Assembly (NCBI GenBank): GCA_900469475.1
Contig: UBXG01000010.1
Span: forward strand, 299,959 to 363,958
Length of the DNA stretch: 64,000 bases
From: Hyphomicrobiales bacterium
GTDB taxonomy: Bacteria; Pseudomonadota; Alphaproteobacteria; Rhizobiales; Rhizobiaceae
Direction of reading: 5' to 3'
In this document: positions 35,579 through 47,281 of the stretch, one piece after another
How the letters are laid out: each line of letters opens with the position of its first letter
How positions within the stretch are numbered: position 1 is the first letter of the stretch
Notes under the pieces: model-generated
Database searches by the model: none
What the model was told of the DNA's origin: nothing
Seen by the model: only the letters and a program-made list of their open reading frames with translations
Program-made: the position numbers and the translations under genes

Positions 35579-36202
35579 ATGACCGACGATTCCACGCCAA
35601 TTCGAACCATTTGCGTCTATTGCGGCTCACGGCCGGGGCGCGATCCCTCCCACATGGCTGCCGGCCGCGAACTGGGCAAAAGCATTGCCGAAAACGGCCT
35701 GCGCCTGATCTATGGCGGCGGAACGAAGGGCATCATGGGCGCTGTCGCGAGCGGCGTGCTATCGCACGGCGGTCAGGTTACCGGCATCATTCCGGAATTC
35801 CTCGTCGATATGGAAGCGACGCGCCATTCGCTCGGTCAGCTCGACGAGCTCATCATAACGCCTGACATGCATGCGCGCAAACACGGCATGTTCGAACGCG
35901 CCGACGCTTTCGTGGCATTGCCGGGCGGCATCGGCACCTTGGAAGAGATCGTCGAGATCATGACCTGGGGTCAGCTCGGCCGTCACGAAAAGCCGATGGT
36001 CTTCGCCAATATCAACGGTTTCTGGGACCCGATGATGGAACTCATCCGCCATATGACGGAAGAGGGCTTCGTCCATACCGCCCACCGCGTCCAGCCGCTG
36101 GTTATCGACAAGATCGCCGATATTATTCCGGCCATCCGCAAGCACGCTGCGGAGGTGCCCGGAGATCGCGGCGGCGAAGAGGCCGTCATTTCCAAGCTTT
36201 GA
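35579..36202 (+). CDS. LOG family protein (nucleotide 5'-monophosphate phosphoribohydrolase)
   Basis: The 207-residue protein has the Rossmann start ICVYCGSRPGRDP, GLRLIYGGGTKGIMGAVA and the LOG motif LPGGIGTLEEIVE. Plant LOG enzymes release active cytokinins from riboside monophosphates; bacterial relatives hydrolyse AMP or related nucleotides. In a rhizobium a role in cytokinin release is possible but not shown. ATG 35579 is the start; no strong ribosome-binding site is visible. Confidence 0.9.
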   Translation: MTDDSTPIRTICVYCGSRPGRDPSHMAAGRELGKSIAENGLRLIYGGGTKGIMGAVASGVLSHGGQVTGIIPEFLVDMEATRHSLGQLDELIITPDMHARKHGMFERADAFVALPGGIGTLEEIVEIMTWGQLGRHEKPMVFANINGFWDPMMELIRHMTEEGFVHTAHRVQPLVIDKIADIIPAIRKHAAEVPGDRGGEEAVISKL

Positions 36203-36230
36203 CTGAGGATCTGCTAACCAGGCCCGCTGG

Positions 36231-37142
36231 TTAGCCTCCTCTACTCTGACGCAGCATCGACCAGCTGTAGAGCACGAGACCCGCCCAGATCAGCGAAAAT
36301 GCAACGAGCTGCGTCGTGCCGAAGGGTTCCTTGAACAGAAAGACGGCGATCAGGAAGACCATGGTCGGCACGATGTATTGCATGATGCCGATGGTCGACA
36401 TCCTCAGAAGCTTCGCGCCGTTGGCGAAGATCATCAGCGGCAGCGCCGTCACGAGCCCGCAGCCGAGCAGAAGTGCGGTATCCGAAATGCCGGTCTGGTA
36501 AAAGTGGCCTTCCCCGCGCGCTTCCAGATAGAGGATGTAAAATGCTGCCGGGATGCAGAGCAGCAGCACCTCGATGAAGAAGCCCTGATTGGCTCCCACA
36601 GGCAGGGTCTTGCGGAAAAAGGCATAGAAGCCCCAGGAGAAGGTCAGCGACAACGCGACCCAGGGCAGGGTGCCGGCTTTCACCGTCAGAATGATGACGG
36701 CGGCGGCTGCAAGGCAGATCGCGACGATCTGCGTCGGCGCCAGCTTTTCCTTGAGCAGGATGGCGCCGAGCGCAATGCTGAATAGCGGATTGATGAAGTA
36801 GCCAAGGGCAGCATCGAGCGAATGGCCGGCGCCGATCGCCCAGACATAGGTTCCCCAGTTGATGGTGACGAGCGCTGCCGTCAGCGATGCCATGGCGATC
36901 GTGCGCGGATTACGAAACGCCGCCTTCACGTCACCCAGGCGCCCCAGCGCCAGCAGCACGATGCCCGCGACGGGAACCGACCAGACGATACGATGGGCAA
37001 TGACCTCGAAAGCCGGGATATGCGCCAGCGCCTTCATATAGAGTGGCAGGATGCCCCAGAAGAGATAGGCCGTCATCGCAAAGCCGAAGCCGCGGATAGC
37101 GTCATTATTCTTGATTTCAGGTTTGACCGTGTCGGTGGCCAT
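36231..37142 (-). CDS. rarD: RarD/EamA-family transporter
   Basis: From Met 37142 the protein has 303 residues and about ten membrane helices in two EamA repeats. GFAMTAYLFWGILPLYMKAL and the family end FSLIWAGLVLYSW are RarD-like (chloramphenicol-sensitive protein family). The substrate is unknown. An ATG 15 bases earlier lacks a ribosome-binding site, while GGGAAA precedes the chosen one. Convergent with the LOG gene. Confidence 0.88.
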   Translation of the reverse strand: MATDTVKPEIKNNDAIRGFGFAMTAYLFWGILPLYMKALAHIPAFEVIAHRIVWSVPVAGIVLLALGRLGDVKAAFRNPRTIAMASLTAALVTINWGTYVWAIGAGHSLDAALGYFINPLFSIALGAILLKEKLAPTQIVAICLAAAAVIILTVKAGTLPWVALSLTFSWGFYAFFRKTLPVGANQGFFIEVLLLCIPAAFYILYLEARGEGHFYQTGISDTALLLGCGLVTALPLMIFANGAKLLRMSTIGIMQYIVPTMVFLIAVFLFKEPFGTTQLVAFSLIWAGLVLYSWSMLRQSRGG

Positions 37143-37250
37143 GAATTTTCCCGTCATTCTCTGTTATTTGAGACGGGATTACCCCAATGCATGCGGCATG
37201 GCTAATTCATTTCATTGACGGCATCGTCAAGCTTTTTGATGGGCGGCGGA

Positions 37251-38867
37251 TTACTCCGCCGCGATCTTGCCTGCCATGTGCCGGTTCTTCATCAGCTTGT
37301 AGATGACGGAATCCATCAGCGCCTGGAACGATGCGTCAATGATGTTCTCGGATACGCCGACAGTCCACCAGCGTACGCCGTCGCTATCGGTAGATTCGAT
37401 CAGGACTCGGGTGATGGCCTCCGTACCCCCATTGAGGATACGCACCTTGAAGTCGGCCAGTTCCAGGTCGTCGATTTCGTGCTGGTATTTGCCGAAATTC
37501 TTGCGCAGCGCCAGGTCGAGCGCGTTGACCGGGCCGTCGCCCTCGGCAACCGACATGATGGTCTCGCCATCGATGATGATCTTCACGACCGCTTCCGAGA
37601 CGATTTTCACCCGGCCGTGGGAATCGAAGCGGCGTTCGACCATGACGCGGAAACCATCGATTGCGAAGAATTCCGGGATGGTGCCGAGCGTGCGGCGCGC
37701 CAAAAGTTCGAAGCTCGCATCCGCGCCTTCGTAAGCATAGCCTGTCGCTTCACGCTCCTTGACGATCTGGATCAGCTGGTCAAGCCTGGGGTCGTCCTTG
37801 CCGACCTCGATGCCACGCCGTTTCAGGGCGTTGATGAAGTTCGACTTTCCGCCCTGGTCAGAGACCATGACCTTGCGGAAATTGCCGACGCTTTCCGGCG
37901 GCACGTGCTCGTAGGTGCGCGGGTCCTTCAGCAGCGCCGAGGCATGGATGCCGGCTTTAGTCGCAAAGGCGGATGCGCCGACATAGGGTGCCTGATGGTC
38001 CGGAGAGCGGTTCAGCAGCTCGTCGAAGGCATGCGAAAGGCCGGTTAGCCCGACGAGCCGCTCCGCATCGATTGTCGTCTCGAAACGCTCGCTATAGGCC
38101 CTTTTGAGCGCTAGAGTTGGGATCAGCGTGATGAGATTGGCATTGCCGCAGCGTTCGCCGATGCCGTTCAGCGTGCCCTGGATCTGCCGCACTCCGGCTT
38201 CGACTGCGACGAGCGAATTGGCAACCGCCTGGCCGGTGTCATTGTGGGCATGGATGCCGAGACAGTGCCCGGGAACGCCGCAGGCGATGACGGCTTCGAC
38301 GATGGCGCGCACCTCCGGCGGCTGCGTACCGCCATTGGTGTCGCAGAGCACGACCCAGCGCGCTCCGGCATCATAGGCCGTCTTGGCGCATGCCAGCGCA
38401 TAGGTCGGATTGGCCTTGTAGCCGTCGAAGAAATGCTCGCAATCGACCAGGGCTTCCTTGCCCGCGGCGATGGCCGCCTTGACGCTTTCGGCGATGCTTT
38501 CGAGGTTCTCCTCGTTGGTACAGCCGAGCGCCACCTTGACGTGATAGTCCCAGCTTTTCGCGACGAAACAGATCGCGTCGGATTTCGCCTGCAGCAGGCT
38601 CGCAAGGCCGGGATCATTAGAGGCGGAGATACCGGCGCGCTTCGTCATGCCAAAGGCGACGAAGGTGGCCGATTTCGTGCGCTTCTCATTGAAGAAGGCC
38701 GTATCGGTCGGGTTGGCGCCGGGGTAACCACCTTCGATGTAGTCCAGGCCGAACTCATCCAACATGGTCGCAATCGCAATCTTGTCCTCGACCGAGAAAT
38801 CGATGCCGGGCGTCTGCTGACCGTCACGGAGCGTCGTGTCGAAGAGATAGATTTTTTCGCGTGTCAT
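37251..38867 (-). CDS. cimA: (R)-Citramalate synthase
   Basis: The 538-residue protein has an N-terminal HMGL-like catalytic barrel (YLFDTTLRDGQQTPGIDFS, metal ligands in GIHAHNDTGQAVANS and NGIGERCGN) and a C-terminal LeuA-type regulatory dimer domain (about 400-520). The length and ends match the TIGR00977 citramalate synthase group. It condenses acetyl-CoA with pyruvate, bypassing threonine for isoleucine synthesis. GGAGGAAACAGT before Met 38867 fixes the start. 2-Isopropylmalate-like activity cannot be excluded from sequence alone. Confidence 0.88.
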   Translation of the reverse strand: MTREKIYLFDTTLRDGQQTPGIDFSVEDKIAIATMLDEFGLDYIEGGYPGANPTDTAFFNEKRTKSATFVAFGMTKRAGISASNDPGLASLLQAKSDAICFVAKSWDYHVKVALGCTNEENLESIAESVKAAIAAGKEALVDCEHFFDGYKANPTYALACAKTAYDAGARWVVLCDTNGGTQPPEVRAIVEAVIACGVPGHCLGIHAHNDTGQAVANSLVAVEAGVRQIQGTLNGIGERCGNANLITLIPTLALKRAYSERFETTIDAERLVGLTGLSHAFDELLNRSPDHQAPYVGASAFATKAGIHASALLKDPRTYEHVPPESVGNFRKVMVSDQGGKSNFINALKRRGIEVGKDDPRLDQLIQIVKEREATGYAYEGADASFELLARRTLGTIPEFFAIDGFRVMVERRFDSHGRVKIVSEAVVKIIIDGETIMSVAEGDGPVNALDLALRKNFGKYQHEIDDLELADFKVRILNGGTEAITRVLIESTDSDGVRWWTVGVSENIIDASFQALMDSVIYKLMKNRHMAGKIAAE

Positions 38868-38954
38868 ACTGTTTCCTCCGGCGAACCGGTTTGATAATGG
38901 CGTGCCCCTCATCCGTACTCTCTCGGTTTCGCCTTGCTAAACCGTTTGAGTCCA

Positions 38955-39036
38955 CCTTCTCCCCGTTTGCACGGGGCGAAGGGCTTTTGAGGTCGTTCCC
39001 TATCCCCGCGCGCGGGGAGAGGGCTAAGGTGAGGGG
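38955..39036. repeat. Palindromic intergenic repeat pair
   Basis: Two GC-rich dyads: 38955-38966 with 38971-38982 (12 bp, one mismatch) and the perfect palindrome CCCCGCGCGCGGGG at 39004-39017 with GAGAGGGCTAAGGTGAGGGG after it. This arrangement of a CCCCG/CGGGG hairpin plus a purine-rich tail is a widespread alphaproteobacterial intergenic element. It separates cimA from pip. Confidence 0.65.
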
Positions 39037-39038
39037 CC

Positions 39039-40472
<1,434 letters not shown>

Positions 40473-40480
<8 letters not shown>

Positions 40481-40949
40481 GGTGCTTCTCCTCTGGCCAG
40501 CTTCGGGTGTCGTAATCGGGATGTTGGTAGGATACGATGTCAAGCACGAAAGGCGCCTGCTCGGCGTCCTCTTCGGTCCGGTGTCCAGGCAGCAGATGCA
40601 GCCGATCGACGAAGCCGATCTTGGCTTCCGTGCCATATTGGACGACAGGCGGCAGTTGCGAGGGATCGTCGAAGGCACCGGCCGCAACTGCAATGCCATC
40701 GGGCGCCTCATAGGTCAGCGGCGTTCCGCAATCCCCGCAGAAGCCGCGCTTTACGAAGTTCGAGGATTGAAACGCCTTCCGCTGGCCACGTGTCCATGTA
40801 AGCTCGGCGCCGCGCACCGAAACCAGCGGCGCATAATAGGCGCCGAATGCCTTCTGACACATGCGGCAATGACAGATGGAGGCATCCTTCAGCTCGCCTA
40901 GCACCCGAAAGCGAACCGCGCCGCACTGACAGCCGCCGGTGTAGGTCAT
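40473..40949 (-). CDS. GFA-family protein (copy 1 of tandem pair)
   Basis: Also 158 residues, with GGCQCGAVRF, CHCRMCQKAFGAYY and RGFCGDCGTPLTY as zinc ligands. It starts two bases after the cysS stop codon and overlaps the next copy, so all four genes are translationally linked. A TTG 21 bases earlier is possible but Met 40949 aligns with copy 2. Function unknown; formaldehyde or glutathione conjugate chemistry is only a family-based guess. Confidence 0.9.
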
Positions 40950-40951
40950 GC

Positions 40952-42343
40952 TCACCGCTTGATCTCCCAAGTCGTGATGCGCTCACCCGTCGCCGCATCC
41001 TTCCCATCCTTGAGCTGAACACCTCTTGCCGTCAGCTCCTCGCGAAGCTTGTCAGCCTCGGCGAAGTTCTTTGCCTTCAGCAACTCCAGACGCTGGCGCA
41101 CCTTGGCATCGATCTCTGCGGCTACAGCTTCGTCGATCTCCGCCTTCTTCGGCAGCAGGCCGAGAAGATCGGCGCTGGCCGCGAAGACCGACAGGAGGCG
41201 GGCATCGGCATTGGCAGCTTGCGCCAGAGCATGCAGTGCCTGGATGGCGGCGACGGTGTTGAGATCGTCGCCGAGTGCGGCAAGCACTGTTTCATCCGGA
41301 GCCGCCCCGCTTACGTCGGCGGCCGGCCATTTCGCGATCAGCCGTTCGGCTTCTTCGAGGCGCTTGACGGAAAAGTCGATCGGCTCGCGATAATGCGTCA
41401 TCAGCATCGCAAGCCTGAGCACATCACCCGGCCATGTCCGGCCGCCGAGTTTGTCCGTCTGCAGCAGTTCGTGGATAGTGACGAAATTGCCCTCCGATTT
41501 CGACATCTTACGGCCTTCGACCTGTACGAAGCCGTTATGCATCCAGACATTCGCCATCGCATGCGTACCGTGCGCGCAGCGCGACTGGGCGATTTCGTTC
41601 TCATGATGCGGAAAGATCAGGTCGAGCCCGCCGCCGTGAATGTCGAAGACATCGCCGAGATAGCGCCCGCTCATGGCCGAGCATTCGATATGCCAGCCCG
41701 GACGGCCACGGCCCCAGGGACTTTCCCAGCCAGGCTCGTTCTCATCGGAGAGCTTCCACAGCACGAAATCGCCGGGGCTTTTCTTGTGCTCGTCGACCGC
41801 GACGCGGATACCCGCCTGCTGCTCGTCGAGATTGCGCTTCGAAAGCTGACCGTAATCGGCCATCGACTTGGTATCGAACAGCACCTCGCCGGCCGCCCGA
41901 TAGGCATGGCCCTTGGCGATCAGCGTTTCGATGATCGCGATCATCTGCGCGATGTTTTCAGTCGCCCGCGGCTGCGCAGACGGCTCCAGGCAGCCGAGCG
42001 CCGTCGTATCCTCGCGGTACTGCCGTTCGGTCTTTTCCGTCACCAGGCGGATCGCGTCGTTCAGCGGCAGGCCGGGATGGTCGCGTAGCGCGCGCGCGTT
42101 GATCTTGTCGTCGACATCGGTGATATTGCGGACATAGGTGACACGGCTCTCGCCGTAGACATGCCGCAGCAGCCGGAACAGCACATCGAAAACGATCGCC
42201 GGACGGGCATTGCCGATATGGGCGAAATCATAGACCGTCGGGCCGCAGACATACATGCGGACGTTGTTGCGGTCGATCGGCTGGAAATCGACCTTTTCGC
42301 GCGTCAGCGTGTTGTAGAACTTCAATTGCGGCTCGGCGGCCAT
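40952..42343 (-). CDS. cysS: Cysteinyl-tRNA synthetase
   Basis: The 463-residue class I synthetase charges tRNA-Cys. The HIGH motif is HIGN (42-45), KMSKS is present in [11 protein letters not shown], and zinc ligand Cys33 ([10 protein letters not shown]) and the later CSAMS and HHENE ligands are intact. GGGAGAGTGAC precedes the ATG. It heads the overlapping cysS-gfa-gfa-pip group. Confidence 0.97.
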   Translation of the reverse strand: MAAEPQLKFYNTLTREKVDFQPIDRNNVRMYVCGPTVYDFAHIGNARPAIVFDVLFRLLRHVYGESRVTYVRNITDVDDKINARALRDHPGLPLNDAIRLVTEKTERQYREDTTALGCLEPSAQPRATENIAQMIAIIETLIAKGHAYRAAGEVLFDTKSMADYGQLSKRNLDEQQAGIRVAVDEHKKSPGDFVLWKLSDENEPGWESPWGRGRPGWHIECSAMSGRYLGDVFDIHGGGLDLIFPHHENEIAQSRCAHGTHAMANVWMHNGFVQVEGRKMSKSEGNFVTIHELLQTDKLGGRTWPGDVLRLAMLMTHYREPIDFSVKRLEEAERLIAKWPAADVSGAAPDETVLAALGDDLNTVAAIQALHALAQAANADARLLSVFAASADLLGLLPKKAEIDEAVAAEIDAKVRQRLELLKAKNFAEADKLREELTARGVQLKDGKDAATGERITTWEIKR

Positions 42344-42566
42344 GTCACTCTCCCAAAGGCATAAATCCGAAAAATACCGTCACCGGCAGGCCGGACGTTT
42401 GTCATCTTGGATTTTGGGAGACGAAAACGGCCAGGCCAGCGAAACGCTAGCGAATAATCTTCCGGCAGATAATGCAGATAACCGTTTTCATGGGCGGCTT
42501 TATCGCGCGCCGGATGAATTTGGTCAAGTAGGGATAAGGCGTCTCGCGCAAAGGCCTGGGATGTTT

Positions 42567-43307
42567 TTATTCCGGCATCCGATAGTCGACGAGCCTGTTC
42601 TCGCGCACGACGAAAAGCTTGCCGGTTTCAGCGACGTCTGGGCCGGTGAGCGGGACGATCGCCTGGGCGATCTCTCGCGGATGCGGCAGCGTATCCGGAT
42701 CTTCGCCGGGCATCGCCTGGGCGCGCATGGCGGTGCGGGTAGCACCGGGATCGACGCTGGTGATGCGCAGCGGCGTGCTCTGCGTTTCCCCGGCCCAGGT
42801 GCGGGCCAAAGCCTCGACAGCCGCCTTGGAGGCGGAATAGGGACCCCAGAAGGGCCGGCAGCGATGAGCGGCGGCCGAGGAGAGGATGACGGCGCGACCG
42901 GCATCGGAGCGCATCAGCAGCGGCTCGACGGAGCGGATCAGTCGCCATGTGGCGGTGACATTGATCGTCATCACCTTCTCGAACACCTTGGCTTCGACGT
43001 GGCCGATCGGCGAGATCACGCCGAGGACACCCGCATTGGCGACCAGAATATCGAGTTTGCCCCACCGCTCGTAGATGGAAGCGCCGAGCGCGTCGATGGC
43101 ATTCATGTCGGCAAGGTCGAAAGGAACGAGAGTTGCCGAGCCGCCGGCAGCCTTGATGGCATCGTCAAGCTCTTCAAGCCCGCCAACCGTGCGGGCGCAG
43201 GCGATCACGTGCGCACCAGCCTTGGCCAATTCCAGTGCCGTGAAATAGCCGATACCGCGCGATGCGCCGGTGACGAGGGCGATCTTGTCCTTGAGATTGA
43301 CGCTCAT
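42567..43307 (-). CDS. Short-chain dehydrogenase/reductase
   Basis: The 246-residue classical SDR has the NAD(P) motif TGASRGIG (14-21), NAG at NAGVLGV, and the catalytic Ser/Tyr/Lys in ILSSAAAHR and YSASKAAVE. Substrate unknown. It lies 71 bp downstream of purF in the same direction with no terminator between them; this purF-SDR linkage recurs in Rhizobiales. Confidence 0.92.
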   Translation of the reverse strand: MSVNLKDKIALVTGASRGIGYFTALELAKAGAHVIACARTVGGLEELDDAIKAAGGSATLVPFDLADMNAIDALGASIYERWGKLDILVANAGVLGVISPIGHVEAKVFEKVMTINVTATWRLIRSVEPLLMRSDAGRAVILSSAAAHRCRPFWGPYSASKAAVEALARTWAGETQSTPLRITSVDPGATRTAMRAQAMPGEDPDTLPHPREIAQAIVPLTGPDVAETGKLFVVRENRLVDYRMPE

Positions 43308-43378
43308 GCTGCCTGGATCCGGATATGTAAGGGAAGGGAGAGGAGCGAAATGCCCCCCTCGGCCGTTACTTGGGCGTG

Positions 43379-44863
43379 TCAGCCGTTGCTGGCGAGAACG
43401 GAAAGCTTGCGCACGTTGCTGGTGCTTTCCTTGTCGAGCAGGCGCGTCGGATAGTCACCGGTGAAATAATGGTCGGTGAACTGCGGCTGCGCATTGTTGC
43501 GGGGCTCGCCGCCCACGGCTCGGTAGAGCCCGTCGATCGACAGGAATTCCAGCGAATCCGCGCCGATGAAATCGCACATGGCCTTCAGGCTGCTGTACTG
43601 GTTGGCGAGCAGCTTGTCGGCGTCCGGCGTGTCGATGCCGTAGAAGTCCGGATGGAAGATCATCGGGCTGGCGACGCGGATATGCACTTCGCTGGCGCCG
43701 GCCTCGCGGATCATCTGTACGATCTTGACCGAGGTCGTGCCGCGAACGATGGAATCGTCGACGAGCACCACGCGCTTGCCGGCAATGATCTCGCGGTTGG
43801 CGGAATGCTTGAGCTTCACGCCGAAGGCGCGGATCTGCTGCGTCGGCTCGATGAAAGTGCGGCCGACATAATGGTTGCGGATGATGCCGAGTTCGAAGGG
43901 AATGCCGCTCGCTTGGGCAAAGCCAATGGCAGCAGGCGTGCCGCCGTCCGGCACCGGCACGACCACGTCGGCCGCGACAGGCGCTTCCTTGGCAAGGTTG
44001 ATACCCATGTTCTTGCGGGCGATATAGACGTTGCGGCCGCCGACGACGGAGTCGGGACGGGCGAAATAGACATATTCGAACAGGCAGAGACGCTCGGGCT
44101 GCGAAACTTCCGGCTTGCGGGCGTCGACGGTGATCGAGCCGTCGGGCTGGATCTCGCAGATGACGACTTCGCCATTTTCGACGTCGCGGACATATTTCGC
44201 GCCGATGATGTCGAGAGCACAAGTCTCCGAGCAGAAGATCGGCTTGCCGTCGAGTTCGCCCATAACCAGCGGCCGGATGCCGATAGGGTCGCGGGCGGCG
44301 ATCAGCTTCGTGCGCGTCATGGCGAGCATCGAATAGCCGCCTTCCATCTGCCTGATAGCATCGATGAAGCGATCGGAAGAAGAAGCCTGTTTGGAGCGGG
44401 CGATGAGATGCAGGACGACTTCGGTATCCGAGGTCGACTGACAGATGGCGCCGTCGGCGATTAGCTGACGGCGCATGGTCAGGCCGTTGGTGAAATTGCC
44501 GTTATGGGCGATGGCGATGCCACCGACTTCCAGTTCGGCAAACAGCGGCTGGACGTTGCGCAGGATCGTTTCGCCCGTGGTCGAATAGCGGACATGGCCG
44601 ATCGAACGGTCGCCAGGCAGTCGCGCGAGCGTCGCAGGATCGGTATAGTGGTCGCCAACCAGACCCATCCGCCGCTCCGAATGGAAGCGTTGACCATCGA
44701 AAGAGACGATGCCGGCCGCTTCCTGGCCGCGATGCTGCAGGGCGTGCAGACCGAGCGCCGTCAGCGTCGCCGCATCCGGATGCCCCAGAATGCCGAAGAC
44801 GCCGCATTCTTCATGCAGCGTGTCGCCGTCGATATCGTCCTCGAAGGAAAGGGAATGATTCAT
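43379..44863 (-). CDS. purF: Amidophosphoribosyltransferase
   Basis: PurF makes phosphoribosylamine from PRPP and glutamine, the first step of purine synthesis. The 494-residue protein has a 19-residue propeptide ending before nucleophile Cys20 (HEECGVFG), the glutaminase domain (to about 250) and the PRPP motif VVLVDDSIVRGTTS. The propeptide form usually goes with a 4Fe-4S enzyme of the Bacillus type. Confidence 0.97.
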   Translation of the reverse strand: MNHSLSFEDDIDGDTLHEECGVFGILGHPDAATLTALGLHALQHRGQEAAGIVSFDGQRFHSERRMGLVGDHYTDPATLARLPGDRSIGHVRYSTTGETILRNVQPLFAELEVGGIAIAHNGNFTNGLTMRRQLIADGAICQSTSDTEVVLHLIARSKQASSSDRFIDAIRQMEGGYSMLAMTRTKLIAARDPIGIRPLVMGELDGKPIFCSETCALDIIGAKYVRDVENGEVVICEIQPDGSITVDARKPEVSQPERLCLFEYVYFARPDSVVGGRNVYIARKNMGINLAKEAPVAADVVVPVPDGGTPAAIGFAQASGIPFELGIIRNHYVGRTFIEPTQQIRAFGVKLKHSANREIIAGKRVVLVDDSIVRGTTSVKIVQMIREAGASEVHIRVASPMIFHPDFYGIDTPDADKLLANQYSSLKAMCDFIGADSLEFLSIDGLYRAVGGEPRNNAQPQFTDHYFTGDYPTRLLDKESTSNVRKLSVLASNG

Positions 44864-44930
44864 GGCTGCGGGCCTTTGCTCTCAACGTGGGCGGATCGGG
44901 GCGGCGTCACGAGTAACCATTAAAATAGCT

Positions 44931-44963
44931 CAAAATCCGGCCGGAAAAAATATCGGGCCGGAT
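44931..44963 (-). terminator. Terminator after cvpA
   Basis: An 8-bp stem (44935-44942 with 44956-44963) with an A-rich 13-base loop; on the minus strand it is followed by TTTG. It separates cvpA from purF. Confidence 0.65.
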
Positions 44964-45027
44964 CTTCTATTGTCACGCCGCTCAAATGGCGATTCTCGAG
45001 CGGCAGGTCAAGCCTGTAAACGCACCG

Positions 45028-45633
45028 TCAATTGTTTGTCTGCGGCGCCGGCGCGTCATCCGAGGGCGCGGTATCGCTCGGCGCGGCGTTATCGCCATTT
45101 CCTTGCTGCTTCGGCGCGATCTTGTTGAGGATCTCGGCCGGCAGCCTGGCCTGAATGTCCTGCGGAAGCGCTGCGGTCAGCTTCTCGACCATCGAATCGA
45201 GGAACGGCTTCGACTTGGCGTTGTTGACCCAGTCCGGACGTGCGGCCGGTGCCACCAGCCAGTTCCAGAAGGCCACGACGACGACCATCAGGAGCAGGCC
45301 GCGAGCCGCGCCGAAGAGGAAACCGAGCGTGCGGTCGAGCGCGCCGATGCGGCTGTCGATGATGAAATCGGCAATCCGGATGGTGATGAAGGAAATGATG
45401 ATGAGCGCCAGCAGGAAGATGACGGCGGCTGACGCGATCGTCGCGATCTTTGTGTCGGCCTTGTATTGCAGGGCATAGGGAACGAGCAGCGGATAGAGAT
45501 AATAAGCGGCGACTGCGGAGCCGCCCCAGCTGACGATCGAGAGGATTTCGCGCGAGAAGCCACGGACCATGGCCAGAACGGCGGAGAAGAGAATAACGCC
45601 GATAACAATACCGTCGAAAATCGTAATGGGCAT
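45028..45633 (-). CDS. cvpA: CvpA family inner-membrane protein
   Basis: The 201-residue protein has four membrane helices (about 5-25, 30-50, 65-85, 105-125) and the family start FDGIVIGVILFSAVLAMVRG. A 60-residue hydrophilic Ala/Pro/Asp-rich tail follows. CvpA was first linked to colicin V production and more recently to envelope stress resistance; it is commonly next to purF, as here. Confidence 0.92.
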   Translation of the reverse strand: MPITIFDGIVIGVILFSAVLAMVRGFSREILSIVSWGGSAVAAYYLYPLLVPYALQYKADTKIATIASAAVIFLLALIIISFITIRIADFIIDSRIGALDRTLGFLFGAARGLLLMVVVVAFWNWLVAPAARPDWVNNAKSKPFLDSMVEKLTAALPQDIQARLPAEILNKIAPKQQGNGDNAAPSDTAPSDDAPAPQTNN

Positions 45634-45724
45634 TTATAATCCACTTCAAGACTTGCCAGACCTTTTGGTCGGCATCGGCCTCAATCAGGAGCCTCTTCCT
45701 CGCCAAGAACGGCTGAAGTAAGGC

Positions 45725-47128
45725 TCAGTCTTCATCTTCCGCGCGTTTCAGCGCGCCCTTCGATCCGGCAATGCGCGCCACCAGATCCGGCAGGCTATCG
45801 ATCTCGCTCCAGCGTCCGCCGTTGACCTTCGGCAGATCGGCGGAAGCGGCAGGCAGAACAGCCCCGGAAAATCCCAGCTTCTCGGCTTCCTTGAGGCGCT
45901 GGGCGGTGTGCGCAACCGGCCGGACGGCGCCCGACAGGCTGACTTCGCCGAAATAGACGCAATCGGCGGGCAGAGCAAGACCGGCTAGGGAGGAAACCAG
46001 TGCAGAAGCGACGGCAAGGTCCGCAGCCGGCTCGGAAATGCGGTAGCCACCGGCAATATTGAGGTAAACATCGTGCTGGCCGAGCCTGACGCCGCAATGC
46101 GCTTCCAGAACGGCGAGAATCATAGAAAGGCGCGCCGAATCCCAGCCGACGATGGCGCGGCGCGGGGTGCCGAGCGATGTCGGCGCGACCAGCGCCTGCA
46201 CTTCGACCAGCACCGGACGTGTCCCCTCGATGCCGGCGAAGACAGCCGCACCGGGCGATTTTTCGTTGCGCTCGCCGAGAAAAAGCTCGGACGGATTGGG
46301 TACGTCACGTAGCCCGGCATCGGACATTTCGAACACGCCGATCTCGTCGGTGGGGCCGAAGCGGTTCTTCACCGTGCGCAGGATGCGGTAATGATGCCCG
46401 CGATCGCCTTCGAAATAGAGAACGGCATCGACCATATGCTCGACGACGCGCGGCCCTGCAATCTGGCCATCCTTGGTGACGTGGCCGACCAGCACCATGG
46501 CCGTGCCGGTCTGCTTGGCGAAGCGGATCATTGCCTGGACGCCGGTACGCACCTGCGTCACCGTGCCGGGCGCGGACTCGGCAAGTTCGCTCCACAGCGT
46601 CTGGATGGAATCGATGATGACGAGATCCGGCCGCTTGCCTTCCGCCAGCGTGGCGAGAATGTCCTCGACATTGGTCTCTGCGGCCAGTAGCACTTCCGTA
46701 TCAGCCGCCTTCAGCCTCTGGGCGCGCAGGCGAACCTGCGCCACGGCTTCTTCACCGGAGACATAGACGATCTTGTGCCCCTGCCGGGCGAGGGCGGCCG
46801 CGGCTTGCATCAGCAGAGTCGACTTGCCGATGCCGGGATCGCCGCCGACGAGAACGGCCGAGCCGCGCACGAAACCGCCGCCTGTCGCGCGGTCGAGCTC
46901 GGATATGCCGGTATGAATGCGCGGCGCTTCCTCGATCTCGCCCGAAAGCGTCGTCAGCGTCACCGGCTTGCCCTTGCGGGGTGTCTTGGCCGGTCCGCCG
47001 CCGATCCCGCCCATCGGATCTTCCTCGACGATGGTGTTCCATGCGCCGCAACTGTCGCATTTGCCGACCCAGCGATTGTGGACCGTGCCGCAGTTCTGGC
47101 AGATGAATTGTGTACGGGCCTTAGCCAT
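45725..47128 (-). CDS. radA: DNA repair protein RadA
   Basis: The 467-residue protein has a C4 zinc finger (Cys10, Cys13, Cys24, Cys27), a RecA-like ATPase with GGDPGIGKST, the RadA-specific KNRFG motif and a C-terminal Lon-like domain. It is a hexameric helicase that extends D-loops in recombination. It lies 91 bp upstream of cvpA on the same strand. Confidence 0.96.
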   Translation of the reverse strand: MAKARTQFICQNCGTVHNRWVGKCDSCGAWNTIVEEDPMGGIGGGPAKTPRKGKPVTLTTLSGEIEEAPRIHTGISELDRATGGGFVRGSAVLVGGDPGIGKSTLLMQAAAALARQGHKIVYVSGEEAVAQVRLRAQRLKAADTEVLLAAETNVEDILATLAEGKRPDLVIIDSIQTLWSELAESAPGTVTQVRTGVQAMIRFAKQTGTAMVLVGHVTKDGQIAGPRVVEHMVDAVLYFEGDRGHHYRILRTVKNRFGPTDEIGVFEMSDAGLRDVPNPSELFLGERNEKSPGAAVFAGIEGTRPVLVEVQALVAPTSLGTPRRAIVGWDSARLSMILAVLEAHCGVRLGQHDVYLNIAGGYRISEPAADLAVASALVSSLAGLALPADCVYFGEVSLSGAVRPVAHTAQRLKEAEKLGFSGAVLPAASADLPKVNGGRWSEIDSLPDLVARIAGSKGALKRAEDED

Positions 47129-47281
47129 CGGATGCTGTTCTCAAGTTCAAATGCTTCGCTCTTTGCGACGAATCGCGATCGGCTGACAGATAATGTCTTT
47201 CCCGGCCTATCAAAACTAATGATTTCCGTATCAATGGCGATCGTGTCAGCTTTTATGCTGGGTTTTTATGGACGATGACCG

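Noticed and set aside
40847..42088. 413-codon plus-strand frame opposite cysS
   Set aside because: Shadow of the cysteinyl-tRNA synthetase gene, which has all its motifs.
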